Below are positions 12,409 to 23,532 of a stretch of 64,000 nt of DNA, piece by piece. Numbering within the stretch: position 1 is the first letter of the stretch; every line of letters starts with the position of its first letter. A program made the position numbers and the translations under genes. The stretch comes from Gordionus sp. m RMFG-2023 (taxonomy: Eukaryota > Nematomorpha > Gordioida > Chordodea > Parachordodidae): positions 11,757,366 through 11,821,365 of the forward strand of contig NC_088777.1 in the NCBI RefSeq assembly GCF_954871325.1. The letters run 5' to 3'. A model generated the notes under the pieces. The model did no database searches. It worked only from the letters and a program-made list of their open reading frames with translations, and was not told the DNA's origin.

Positions 12409-12553
12409 TAAATTGGTATAAAATTTTATTATATCAATTTTAATCATTGATTTGTTAAGACTTTGGGTTTTTATTTTAAATAGCCATTCGTTTTTGTCCA
12501 TCAAATATTACTGTGGCAATAGATTGAATTGTTTTATACTATTTCCTCTGAAT
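12409..12553 (-). repeat. Degenerate tandem copy of the 3' end of the C45-like gene
   Basis: This stretch matches 12554-12722, the last ~45 codons and stop region of the adjacent gene. Shared pieces include 'CTTTGGGTTTTTAT', 'TGTGGC' and 'TTTCCTCTGAATACAGGA' versus 'TTTCCCTGAATATAGGA'. It is a short tandem duplication of about 145 bp, now out of frame, and it sits where the 3' untranslated region would be. Confidence 0.7.
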
Positions 12554-12577
12554 ACAGGATTAAATTGGTATACAATT

Positions 12578-13720
12578 CTATTTGATATCAATTTTAAATA
12601 TAGGCTTGTTAAACTTTGGGTTTTTATCATAAAGAGTCCATTCTTTATGGTCCATATCAAATATTCCTGTGGCTAATGTAATAGATTGACTTTGTTCTAT
12701 ACCACTTTCCCTGAATATAGGATAATTGTTATCACTTGTATCACCAAGAATTTCTAGCATATCTTGTATATTGTTAGCTTGCAATTTAGATCCGAATGTT
12801 TGAACAACTTTCTCACGGTGCTGTGAACTTATTAAAAATTCTGATATTTCTGGAACTTGTAATCTTTCATATTTGTTGAAATGGACATAATATTTTTTAA
12901 TAATATCTATTTGTAAAACATTCAATTGTGACTTTCCAAATTTTGTAAGAGATGGTGCTACCTCTACATTAAAAAATTTATTTGGTGATGGATGGCATAT
13001 ATTGTTGTTTCCAGAAATACCTATATTAATACTGAATCCTACTGCTGTTCCCCTTCCAAAATCATATAATATACTTAATAAGCTCTTCATATCATAACAT
13101 TTACCTATAACAGCTCTACATAGGATGCCTCTGGGAGTTGAATCTAATATTCCTACATGTTTAGCTGACAATCCATTCATAGTTATTATAAATGGATCAA
13201 TGTTATTATTAAAACCCATACAATTACCTGGTAAATGGCCTGGATAGCAATAGGCTGTAAATTTTTCTTTTATTTTACAATTTGATTCATCAATAATTTC
13301 AACATCAACTACATATGCTTTATCCTTAATTGCTGCATGCATGTCCTCATTATGACCAAGAATGTTTACTTTGTCAACAAAAAATACATCAGTACAATCA
13401 AGTAAATCATGTAGATTCTCTTTAATTATTATTGTTATTTCAACCCTTAGTATGCATAAGAAAAAATAATGAAAGGGAATTTTAGATCCATCTGCATATC
13501 CTTGAATTTCCTGAATATACTCAGGATATATTTGTTTAGAAGTACTTAAATAATTGTCATATATTTGCTTACCAAATTTAGAATGATAGAATGGTATAAA
13601 AGTCTCATGTAACCAATTATATTGCTCAAAAAAATCAGATATGAGGTATTTAAAAGTTTGTCCAATTTCTAACCCTACATTATAATAACTACCTCTAAAT
13701 TTACATATAGAAATTGACAT
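12578..13720 (-). CDS. Peptidase C45 / acyl-CoA:6-APA acyltransferase-like Ntn-hydrolase (Tan-like)
   Basis: An intact single-exon gene of 380 codons. Family members are self-cleaving Ntn-hydrolases: insect Tan hydrolyses N-beta-alanyl amines and fungal relatives transfer penicillin side chains. The order of landmarks fits. An N-terminal GSYYNVGLEIG leads to the nucleophile Cys109 in LLDCTDVFF, then LGHNEDM, YPGHLPGNCMGFN, TMNGLSA, TPRGILCRAV, NVEVAPS, HFNKYERL, GDTSDNNYPIFRE and GIFDMDHKEWTLYDKNP. The last three blocks resemble animal Tan from memory. Length matches Tan (about 380-390). The residue before Cys109 is Asp, where relatives usually have Gly at the self-cleavage site. A 3.3-kb mobile element sits 45 bp upstream of the ATG (nearest target-duplication base 13766), so the native promoter is displaced. 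The substrate is unknown. Confidence 0.88.
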   Translation of the reverse strand: MSISICKFRGSYYNVGLEIGQTFKYLISDFFEQYNWLHETFIPFYHSKFGKQIYDNYLSTSKQIYPEYIQEIQGYADGSKIPFHYFFLCILRVEITIIIKENLHDLLDCTDVFFVDKVNILGHNEDMHAAIKDKAYVVDVEIIDESNCKIKEKFTAYCYPGHLPGNCMGFNNNIDPFIITMNGLSAKHVGILDSTPRGILCRAVIGKCYDMKSLLSILYDFGRGTAVGFSINIGISGNNNICHPSPNKFFNVEVAPSLTKFGKSQLNVLQIDIIKKYYVHFNKYERLQVPEISEFLISSQHREKVVQTFGSKLQANNIQDMLEILGDTSDNNYPIFRESGIEQSQSITLATGIFDMDHKEWTLYDKNPKFNKPIFKIDIK

Positions 13721-13985
13721 TATAAAATAATTTTATACGACTAATATATTAACGACATTCTCTTGGTAAAATTCGAATTCGGTACGAAACAGCGAAAATC
13801 AGAATAGCGAAAAATAAAAAATGTTCCCATTATATATAACTCCACTAAAAAGTCATAAAATAATATTATATCTATTATTAATATATATAGTATATTATTA
13901 AATATGTTAATTTTTTCCAAATAAATTAAGTTATTATCATGGTATTTATATATTGTCCCTTTATAAATACTAATTTTTTGTATAT

Positions 13986-14230
13986 GACATTAATAAAGTA
14001 TGGCCATTATATGAACTCTATCTTCTTTAAATATTATCTATAAAATACTAATCTTTTGTTTATTTAGTGTATTTTTAATTAAATATAATATTTAATATTA
14101 ATTTTATACGACATTAATAATGTATGGCCATTACATAAACTTTAAATATTATCAATAAAATTATATTTTGTATATTTATTGTATTTTTAATTAAATATAA
14201 TGTTTAATTTTATTTATACAAAATAACTTA
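13986..14230 (+). repeat. 124-bp tandem duplication inside the MULE-like element
   Basis: 'GACATTAATAAAGTATGGCC' at 13986 recurs as 'GACATTAATAATGTATGGCC' at 14110, and both are followed by 'TTTTTAATTAAATATAAT'. Two imperfect units; no coding potential. Confidence 0.75.
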
Positions 14231-14418
14231 TAGACCAATAAATATGTTATTAATTTTTTCACAATTGTTATTGCCTTGCCTAATATAAAATGAATAATTT
14301 TTAAATCCTAAATATGGTATTTATATTTTTTCAATTTATAAATACTGATTTTTTGTAATTTTAATTTAAAAGCATGGCAAACAAAATATCTTTCTTATAA
14401 AAATTTATTCATGTAAAC

Positions 14419-16765
14419 AAAGGGTTTTTTTAAATTATTTATATTTTAAATAATAACTTTTACATTCAATTTTAAGTATACACTGCATAGACAGATTGAT
14501 CATTTATATTTGCACTGAATAATATATAATATTATAATACACAATACAATATGCATTGATAAAATATTAACAGTATATCTATTGGAAAATGGCAATCATC
14601 TAAAATAGATTTATTGATTATGTTTATTTAAAGGGTTAAAAAAGGAATATTATATTCATATAATAATAATAATTTTCAATAGCTGCTTTCCCTGCTGATT
14701 TATTATCATTTGCAAGCTGAATTATTTGCCACTAAGAAATTTAAATAATATTAGTAAATAAAGGGTTTTTTTTTAATTATTTATATTTTAAATAATAACT
14801 TTTACATTCAATTTTAAGTGTACACTGCATAGACAGATTGATCATTTATATTTGCACTGAATAATATATAATATTATAATACACAATACAATATGCATTG
14901 ATAGTGTATCTATTGGAAAATGACAATCATCTAAAATAGAATTATTAATTATGTTTATTTAAAGGGTTGAAAAAAAGGAATATTATATTCATATAATAAT
15001 AATTTTCAATAGCTGCTTTATTATCATTTGCAAGCTGAATTGTTTGCCATTAAGAAATTTATTTAATATTAGTAAATAAAGGGTTTTTTTAATTATTTAT
15101 ATTTTAAATAATAACTTTTACATTTAATTTTAAGTGTACACTGCATAGACAGATTGATCATTTTTATTTGCACTGAATAATATATAATATTATAATAACA
15201 CAATAATAATACAATTTGCATTGATAAAATATTAACAGTGTATCTATTGGAAAATGACAATCATCTAAAATAGAATTATTAATTATGTTTATTTAAAGGG
15301 TTGAAAAAAAGGAATATTATATCCATATAATAATAATTTTCAATAGCTGCTTTCCCTGCTGATTTATTATCATTTGCAAGCTGAATTATTTGCCACTAAG
15401 AAATTTAAATAATATTAGTAAATAAAGGGTTTTTTTTAATTATTTATATTTTAAATAATAACTTTTACATTCAATTTTAAGTGTACACTGCATAGACAGA
15501 TTGATCATTTATATTTGCACTGAATAATATATAATATTATAATACACAATACAATATGCATTGATAAAATATTAACAGTGTATCTATTGGAAAATGACAA
15601 TCATCTAAAATAGAATTATTAATTATGTTTATTTAAAGGGTTGAAAAAAAGGAATATTATATTCATATAATAATAATTTTCAAGAGCTGCTTTTATCATT
15701 TGCAAGCTGAATTGTTTGCTATTAAAAAATTTAATTTAATATTAGTAAATTAAGGGTTTTTTTAATTATTTATATTTTAAATAATAACTTTTACATTTAA
15801 TTTTAAGTGTACACTGCATAGACAGATTGATCATTTTTATTTGCACTGAATAATATATAATATTATAATAACACAATAATAATACAATATGCATTGATAA
15901 AATATTGACAGTGTATCTATTGGAAAATGACAATCATCTAAAATATAATTATTAATTATGTTTATTTAAAGGGTTGAAAAAAAGGAATATTATATCCATA
16001 TAATAATAATTTTCAATAGCTGCTTTATTATCATTTGCAAGCTGAATTGTTTGCTATTAAGAAATTTAATTTAATATTAGTAAATAAAGGGTTTTTTTAA
16101 TTATTTATATTTTAAATAATAACTTTTACATTTAATTTTAAGTGTACACTGCATAGACAGATTGATCATTTTTATTTGCACTGAATAATATATAATATTA
16201 TAATAACACAATAATAATACAATATGCATTGATAAAATATTAACAGTGTATCTATTGGAAAATGACAATCATCTAATATAGAATTATTAATTATGTTTAT
16301 TTAAAGGGTTGAAAAAAAGGAATATTATATCCATATAATAATAATTTTCAATAGCTGCTTTCTCTGCTGATTTATTATCATTTGCAAGCTGAATTATTTG
16401 CCACTAAGAAATTTAAATAATATTAGTAAATAAAGGGTTTTTTTTAATTATTTATATTTTAAATAATAACTTTTACATTCAATTTTAAGTGTACACTGCA
16501 TAGACAGATTGATCATTTATATTTGCACTGAATAATATATAATATTATAATACACAATACAATATGCATTGATAAAATATTAACAGTGTATCTATTGGAA
16601 AATGACAATCATCTAAAATAGAATTATTAATTATGTTTATTTAAAGGGTTGAAAAAAAGGAATATTATATTCATATAATAATAATCTTCAATAGCTGCTT
16701 TTCCTCCTGATTTATTATCATTTGCAAGCTGAATTATTTGCCACTAAGAAATTTAATTTAATATA
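14419..16765 (+). repeat. Seven-unit satellite array, 318-346 bp per unit
   Basis: Units start at AAAGGGTTTTTTT: 14419, 14760, 15078, 15424, 15751 (TAAGGG), 16086 and 16432. Each contains CACTGCATAGACAGATTGAT, GTATCTATTGGAAAATG and TTGCAAGCTGAATT. Two kinds of head (ACACAATACAAT versus AACACAATAATAATAC) and two kinds of tail (with or without a 'TCCCTGCTGATTT' stretch) are shuffled among units, indicating unequal exchange. On the minus strand every unit repeats a splice-acceptor-like 'TTTCTTAG' followed by an open stretch WQIIQLANDNKS or a shortened form. Confidence 0.95.
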
Positions 16766-16951
16766 ATAAAATAAATAAATCTATACCTTCAGCAGAAGTA
16801 AGCATGACCTCTGTATCTTCTTTTTGTATTTTAGGTTGGCTGAATTAAATTTGGGCCTAAAATCATCTAAATTTCTAAAATCAATTGCTAAAAAATTTAT
16901 ACTTTCATGAGTATCTCTTATGTGAAAGTTGCTTGTAAACTGAATTTGTTC
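16670..16951 (-). pseudogene. Two exon-like open stretches captured in the MULE-like element
   Basis: Minus-strand exon 16797-16951 follows an acceptor (TTTAG) and reads EQIQFTSNFHIRDTHESINF, then LAIDFRNLDDFRPKFNSAN, ending at a GTATAG donor. After a 53-bp intron (16744-16796, ending CTTAG) the frame continues in phase as WQIIQLANDNKS then GGKAAIEDYYYM. I do not recognise the protein. The second part is the segment that is multiplied in the satellite array. It could be a fragment of a host gene picked up by the element (Pack-MULE style) or a decayed element gene. It has no start codon or upstream exons within the element. Confidence 0.5.
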
Positions 16952-17111
16952 CTAAATTATTAAATTTATTTACTGTATCACATTAAATTATTAATATTTC
17001 ATTAAACCTAATTATATACTTTTCTCATATCGAAAATGTTGGCCATCTTTTGGGAATGTTTTTGGGAATATTCCCTGATTTTCGCTATTTCGTGCCCAGG
17101 CCGTAAAATTC

Positions 17112-17741
17112 ATTCATTACCACCGTGCAATTTCATCACCCACCAGGAGTTGAAGCGTGCATCATGTATTTTCACTAGTATATAGATCCCATACATGATG
17201 TCTACCCGTTTTATTATAGTGGACGGTACCACTATGTAGCCAGTTAGCAAAGTGAAGAAGGAAGAAGTACAATAATGGTGATGTATTAGTTCCGTTTCCG
17301 GTAGAATAGTGTTAAGGAAAAAAAAATAATGTCATATAAAAAATGTACCTGCATCCTTAAGTGGTATTTAGTGAGGCAACAAAAAATAATAACACTTATA
17401 TCTTGGTAAGTATTGAGAATTTATGTTAAGTTTGCAGAAGAGTCTCTTCCTTGTTGTTCGGTGTGCCAAATATCATATGTCCTGTAGATCTTGTATGTGC
17501 TGTGCCAATGATATTTGGGTTCGTTCGAGTTATTGCGTTATTATTATAGCCAGTTTATCTTCTCATTGTCCATTATACAACTAATAGTTTCGTAATCGTT
17601 ATCGTCGCCGATATCGTGTGCCCAGAAAAGAAGGTCGTGGGTTAATAAAAGGAAGTTATGTTGTTGTTCAGGTTATTATCATTATCAAATATACTTATTC
17701 CATTTATTGCAAGAACGTAAAGGAGAAGAACGGTTGCAATA
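17112..17741. other. Less A+T-rich stretch between the MULE-like element and the LINE
   Basis: The first part is the original upstream flank of the C45-like gene, now separated from it by the inserted element; the rest probably includes the LINE 3' untranslated region. No poly-A tail or target-site duplication could be identified, so the boundary is not fixed. No convincing protein frame is visible. Confidence 0.5.
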
Positions 17742-18015
17742 TTAATTTAGGCCATATTTTAACATGTATTGTAAATGTTCCTTTAGGTGTTTCTTGTTTT
17801 TGCTGAGCGCCATGAAATCTGCAAACGAGAGGTTAATCAGGTCCATATCTATCAAAAATTTCGCCAACCAATAGTATTTAGGAGTTTTCTTCCTACCGTC
17901 AGGGCACCATTTGGAGGACGAGAATATCATATTTTCCTGCGAGTGTCTTAAGCTATGGCCTAGTAATTCTAGTCTCCTAAAGGGTATGAGACGATTGATT
18001 GGTAGGATGTCGCAT

Positions 18016-19356
18016 CTATTCCAGAGCATTGTATTTGATGTGTTGTATGGGGTAATACGTTTTGGTGATTCTTCTAAGGCATTTGTTTATAAAAGTCTGA
18101 ATTGTGTTGATGTTACTTTTTGAGTCTTGCCAAGTCGCCAGGCCGTAGGTAAAAATGGGTACAATTAGGGACTTGTAGAGTCTTATTTTTAAATTAGTTG
18201 ATATTTGGTTGGATGACCATAATTTCGACAGTTGATGATAGCGGAGTCTAGCATTATTCGTTCTCGATTTCGTATCTAAAAAAGAGAGGCCTAATGACGT
18301 TATCCGGGTTCCTAGGTATTTAAAATCTGACACTAATTCTATCGTATTACCCTCAAAGTTAAAGGGGTTTAAGTGACTCGCATCGGTATTCGAGGTGATC
18401 AGTTTGGTTTTTGTGTAGTTAACTCTTAAACCATATCCATCACAGTTGTTGACAAATAATGATAAAATATTTCTTAATTTGTATTCTGAGTTGGCAAGAA
18501 TACATACGTCGTCAGCATAACATAGAAAGTTTAAAAAGTTGTGCATATCATTGAGGTGTTGTTGATCACTGTAATATGTGTTGAGTGCATATTCATGTTT
18601 AAAGGGTTTATTTAGGATATCATTCATAATTACATTAAAAATAATCGGTGAAAGGATGCATCCTTGTTTGAGGCCCCTATTTGCTTTAAAAAGTTGCGAC
18701 TTCATATTTAGATGCTGAGGAACTACGTTATGATTGTCGTAAATTATCTTAATTAGCGCTATCAGATTCTTATCTATTCCAATGTTTTCCAGCAAGGGCC
18801 ATATCTTATTCTGAATTATGGAGTCAAAGGCTTGACTTAAATCAATCATTAGGGCAAAGATGGGGGATTTATGCATTCTGGCCTTTTCCAGAATGACCTT
18901 AAGTGCCATAGTCAACTCCGTAGTATTTCTGCCCTTCCTGTATGATGTGATAGGATTAGAAAGTAACCTGTTAATGATTGGTTTAATCCTGACTGATATG
19001 ATGTATGTGAACATTTTTAGTGTGACTGGAATCAGTGCACTGTAATCTTTAAGGCAGTTTGGGGACTTATTTTTAGGGAAGTTTAGTATAATTGATGTCA
19101 TCCATTCGTCGGGAAACTTGCCCGTATTCCAAATCTCCCTAAAGAGGGGAAGTAGTAAGCTGGCCCTTAGGTCTACCTCTATCTTCCAGAGTTCTGCAAA
19201 AATTCCATCAGCTCCAGCAGCTTTATGCATTTTTAGACGTTTGATGGCACCGACTATATCGGACTTGTTCAGATTCTGACTGGGTGATTGGAAGGGGTAG
19301 TCACATCTAGGTCTAGGCCATCTCGTTTGCAGAGGTTCATGTAGTGGTCTATCCAT
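18016..19356 (-). pseudogene. LINE reverse transcriptase domain
   Basis: A 446-codon open stretch with the ordered RT motifs. These are AAGADGIFAELWK (motif 1 region), FPDEWMTSIILNFPKNK, YRKGRNTTEL, the first catalytic Asp172 in LMIDLSQAFDSI, GLKQGCILSPIIFN, the YADD box with Asp282-Asp283 in FLCYADDVCILA, and the thumb segment FKYLGTRITSLG. Catalytic residues are present, but the frame is disconnected on both sides by frameshifts, so no full ORF2 protein would be made. In life this domain copies the element RNA at a nicked chromosomal site. Confidence 0.9.
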
Positions 19357-19615
19357 AAGTCTAATTGTTCCTTAGGGTCAGTTATAATCTTGTTGTTATT
19401 TAATTGTAGTCTTGATAAAGGATTGGTTTTAAAGGTGGTGAGTAGTTTTAGAGATTGGAAGGCCTTATAAATATTATTATTATCAAAATTGAATTGGATA
19501 GAATTCGATAAGTTAGCAATAAACAGTCTTTTGTCAGCCCTTATGCGGTGAGTAATGTACCTCCTATGATGTCTTGCAAATTGATGGTGGGATATATTTG
19601 TTGTAAGATTCTTAA

Positions 19616-20176
19616 TTATTTGTATTGTTGAAGGGGTGAGCCACTCTCTGCGCTTGGTCGTGGTCTTAAGCATGATGTTATACTACCTAATAAATTCAGC
19701 TTAATGTCCTTCCAGGTCAGATTTGGGTTTATCATGCCATTTACTGTGTTTCTCCATGATGTTAATTTAGAGACGAACTCTTCTTTCACCTCTAAGTCAT
19801 TTAGTTGTGCCAAGTCTTTTCTAGCTATGTATTTTACAGTGGTGAGACTGTTCTGTCTAGTGTGGTTTGGGAAGATACTGTTGTTAATTTTGAGTTCACA
19901 ACCCAGTGGATAATGATCCGTAAAAAGTGCAAGGTTTAGTTTACTGATTACCCTGATGTCTCTCACCCACTTGAAAATCTTAGTGGAAATTACAAAAAAA
20001 TCTATCTGTGAGGTAATGCCAAAGGAAGGACTCTTGTAAGTCATAATGTGATGAGTTGGATGATTGAAGAAAGTATTTCCAATGAAAAGCTCGCAGATTT
20101 CTATTAACCTTTTACCGTTAGGTTTCGTGCTTTGTATTAATTGTGTTCCTATCGTAACCGCTTGACTATTTTTTTA
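19616..20176 (-). pseudogene. LINE endonuclease domain, C-terminal part
   Basis: The open frame extends upstream of its first ATG (20044) to a stop at about 20176. It reads QSTKPNGKRLIEICELFIGN, then HHIMTYKSPSFGITSQIDFF and LALFTDHYPLGCEL. QIDFFVIS and the (S/T)DH(Y/H)PL motif are the conserved end of AP-like endonucleases, with the catalytic His in TDHYPL. The N-terminal catalytic residues are missing because of the 5' truncation. Confidence 0.8.
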
Positions 20177-20825
20177 TGCTATGATTGGTGTATACTAAGT
20201 TCCCTACTTGCTAAACAACGACCAAGATGTATTAATAAGTAATATATGTTTTGCGCCTAGTCCTATATGTTGTATTCTACCACAAATCAACTGAAGATTC
20301 ATCCCTAATCTCTTCGATTTTTTTAAAATTTTCATGATAGTAAAAATATAAAATTTTAATTAACAACTCAGAGTACTTCCTGAGAAAGTGGCGTTACTAG
20401 GGGAGGGAGAGCAGGCGCCCGAGCCGCGTGAAAAATTTGAATAGCCCCCTTCAAAAAATTTATTTAAATGGAATCTTAACCTCTTGAACTGAAAATAAAT
20501 TTTTTTGATTTACCCCTGATCGTCTTTTATAATTCTATTAAGTAATGAATAGATTTAATTTTATTATTTTAAAATTATTAAGACTGTCTAAATTTTTGTT
20601 AAATGAATATTATTTTAAAGATTAGATTAATACACATATATTATATTTTCACTATATCTTGAAAACTAACAAATTTAATATTGTAATTAGCAGAGTTTAA
20701 AGAGATTAATCAACTGTATATTTATTTTTAATTGAAATTTTCATCCTATTCCTAAAAATATTTTCAAGGTCTAATCCTAATGTATAAGAGATTTCTTTAT
20801 AAAAAGAAAGTAAGTAAATAGACAT

Positions 20826-23532
20826 CAGGGGCGTCGCTAGCCTTTACAATCTCAGGTGGCTCAACTAAAAAAAATTCTGGGGGGCTTCGCTTTCCATATC
20901 CCCATTTGCGGGCCTTTGGCCGGGTTTCATATTATTATATAATAGAATAATAATTTTGAATTTCATATTTTGTCTTTATTATATTATGCCTACAACATAA
21001 ACTAGCATTAAATAATTAAAACAATATAAGACATTTCTAAAAATATTATTTTTTCAATAAAAAATCTATTTATTACAGTATAAAATATTTTCGATTGTTG
21101 ATATAAATTTTGCATCTAAAGAATTACAAGTGATAAAAAGGTTAATTAATTCATGCATATGCCTCAATTGATAATGGTTTTTAAAAAATACATATTATAA
21201 AATTAGCAACTTACATTGACGAAAAGTGAAGAAACTAATATAACACTTTTACCATTTTTAAACAATGTTTTATAGAATGGACTAATAAGGAAAAATTTAG
21301 AGGCCCAACCAAATCAACAATTCTTGGAGAAGAGAATATAAACGACCAATCCAAATCATAAAACTATATGGTGGTTAGAGCTTCCTCTTAAATGACATGA
21401 TGGAAGCTAGATATGTAATTGAGAAAAAAATTGTAAGGTATTAAATTTCTAATAGATATTCTTAATGATATATAAATAACTACACAGTTGACCATTATTG
21501 CTTATAAAATATGCATATGTTCTCAGCAGCAGGGGCGTCGCTAGCCGTAACAATCTCAGAGGGCTCAACTAAAAAAAAATTGGAGGGCTTCGCCCTGGGT
21601 TTTATATTAATATATTATATTTTTAAAATTAACTAACTCTAAATAATTATTCTGAATGTCATTTATTATATTTTGCATCAAAATAAACTAGCATATAAAT
21701 CATTAAAATAATACAAGACATTTCTAAAAATAATAATATTTAATACAAAATCTATTTATTACAATATAAAATATTTCCGATTGTTGATATAAAAAAATTT
21801 TGCGCCTAAAGAATTATAAATGATAAAAAAGGTTAAAATTCATATATATATGCCTAAAGAATTATAAATGATAAAAAAGGTTAAAATTCATATATATATG
21901 CCTCAATTGATAATGGTTTTTGAAAACTACATAATGTAATATTAGCAACTTATATTGACAAAAGGTCATGAAACTAACATAACTCTCTACTACCATTTTA
22001 GACAATGTTTTATAGAATAGACTAATAAGAAAAAATTTATAAACCTTACCAAATCAACAATTCTTGAAGAAGAGAATATAGACGACCAATCCAAATCATA
22101 AAACTATATGGTGGTTAGAACTTTCTATTAGATGACATGATGGACGCTAGATAAGTAATCGAGAAAATTGTTGTATGATATTAAATTTCTATAAGATTAT
22201 CTTCCATTTTAATGATATATAAACGACTACACAGTTGACCATTATTGCTTATCTAAAATATGCGATCATATGCTCTCAGCGTAGTAATAATTTTAAATTA
22301 CATAGCCACAAAAATAATAAATGCTGGTTAATTTGCAGTCCTAGGCATGACACTCACAATGCTAACCCATATCAGAATTTTTTCTGTTAGATAAATTGAT
22401 AAAACAAAAACACTAAAAACCTTTAGAAGAAATTATGCAAATATATTGAAGCTTGAGTTATTTACACGGCAAAATGCCATATTAGAAATGAAACATTTTG
22501 TAACTACAAAATAAGAACACTACAAAATAAGAACCAGAGTGATACATGAAAGCAATTAAGATTTTATATATTATTGTCGTACCATCTCTAGTTGGTATAT
22601 TATATCTTAAAATAATAGTAGTTTGATATAATATTAAAAATATATTCGTATTAAAAATTTAACTTAAAACTGTTTTTAAATAAGAATAAAATAGCTTTCC
22701 TGAAAACACGTAAAAAAGAGAAGAAAAATTATCTAATTTATTACATCCATTCTGGGATAAATAATATGTTAATTTTTAAATATATTTCCAATAAATAGTT
22801 GGCGTTAAATATTTGAAAAAAAAATTAAAATATTTATTATCAAAAGCATTTATTAATAAAATTTATTAATAAACTGTAATATATATAATTGTCAAATACG
22901 TCTGTAAAAGTGGTATTTAACCTAATCTTTTATAACCAATTATATCTAATAGAGGATTATAAACTATATGTTTACTTACTTGTTATAAATAAATCTCTTA
23001 TACTGGATTTGGACCTTGAAAATAATTTTAAGAAGAGGCATGGTAATTAAATTTAAATATCAATAATATAGTTAATTAGTAATTTGAATTCGGCTAATTA
23101 CAATATTAAATTTGTTAATTTTCAATTAATCTTTATTTAATTAGGGTTATATAAATTTAAATAATAAAAGTCAATAAAGCTTCAACTGTTAATGCTAAAT
23201 TAATATTTAGTGTGATATTAATATTCTATTTTCGACACAGAATTTGATTGTAAGCTGACATAATGAGAATATAATTTATAAGTAATAATCTAATCTAATA
23301 ATTGAAATAGTATTCATTTAAGAATAATAGACTTATTAATTTTTAAATTATAAAATTAAATCTATATATTACTCAATAGAATTATAAAAGAAATCATTCA
23401 ATGGGCAATAAAAAAAATTTATTTTTAGTTCAAAGGGATATTAAGGAGCCATTAAAAAAAAATTTTTGCTTCAGGGGGCTATTCAAATTTTTCAGGGGGC
23501 TCGAGCCCCTGCGCTCCCTAGCGACGCCACTG
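20826..23532. mobile_element. Nested hAT-type element of the same family, inserted in reverse orientation
   Basis: A perfect 8-bp duplication ATAGACAT (20818-20825 and 23533-23540) flanks ends CAGGGGCGTCGCTAGCC and, reversed, CAGTGGCGTCGCTAGGG. Compared with the outer element it carries its 'right end' twice in tandem: 20826-21529 and again from 21530. Bases 21530-23532 are then a full-length reverse copy. Joining the flanks without one duplication restores 'GTAAGTAAATAGACATATAG', which matches the sibling sequence near 22970. Confidence 0.88.

Larger units (their letters stand above)
13775..17102. mobile_element. Non-autonomous MULE-like transposon carrying an internal satellite
   Basis: It is flanked by a perfect 9-bp direct duplication, GTAAAATTC, at 13766-13774 and 17103-17111. 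The 26-bp ends (13775-13800 and 17077-17102) are inverted repeats with about 19-20 matches, sharing ACGAAA and AGCGAAAATC. Nine-base duplications are typical of Mutator-like elements. It has no transposase. Inside lie a 124-bp direct duplication (13986-14230), seven ~335-bp satellite units (14419-16765) and a spliceable exon-like segment on the minus strand (16670-16951). It inserted just upstream of the C45-like gene. Confidence 0.85.
17742..20176 (-). mobile_element. 5'-truncated non-LTR retrotransposon (LINE), APE endonuclease type
   Basis: Read right to left, the element has the C-terminal part of an endonuclease domain (about 20176-19670), a linker (19673-19269), a reverse transcriptase (19356-18016) and a C-terminal segment (18029-17742) containing LELLGHSLRHSQENM. 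Three frame changes, near 19660, 19275 and 18020, break the open frame. The endonuclease lacks its N-terminal half, so the copy is 5' truncated in the way LINE copies usually are. Base composition is clearly less A+T-rich than the surroundings, which suggests a fairly recent arrival. Confidence 0.88.

Noticed and set aside
13800-17102. Reading the satellite block as a centromeric or CRISPR-like array
   Set aside because: Units of ~335 bp with no conserved short repeat/spacer alternation, and the array is bounded by transposon ends with a target duplication.
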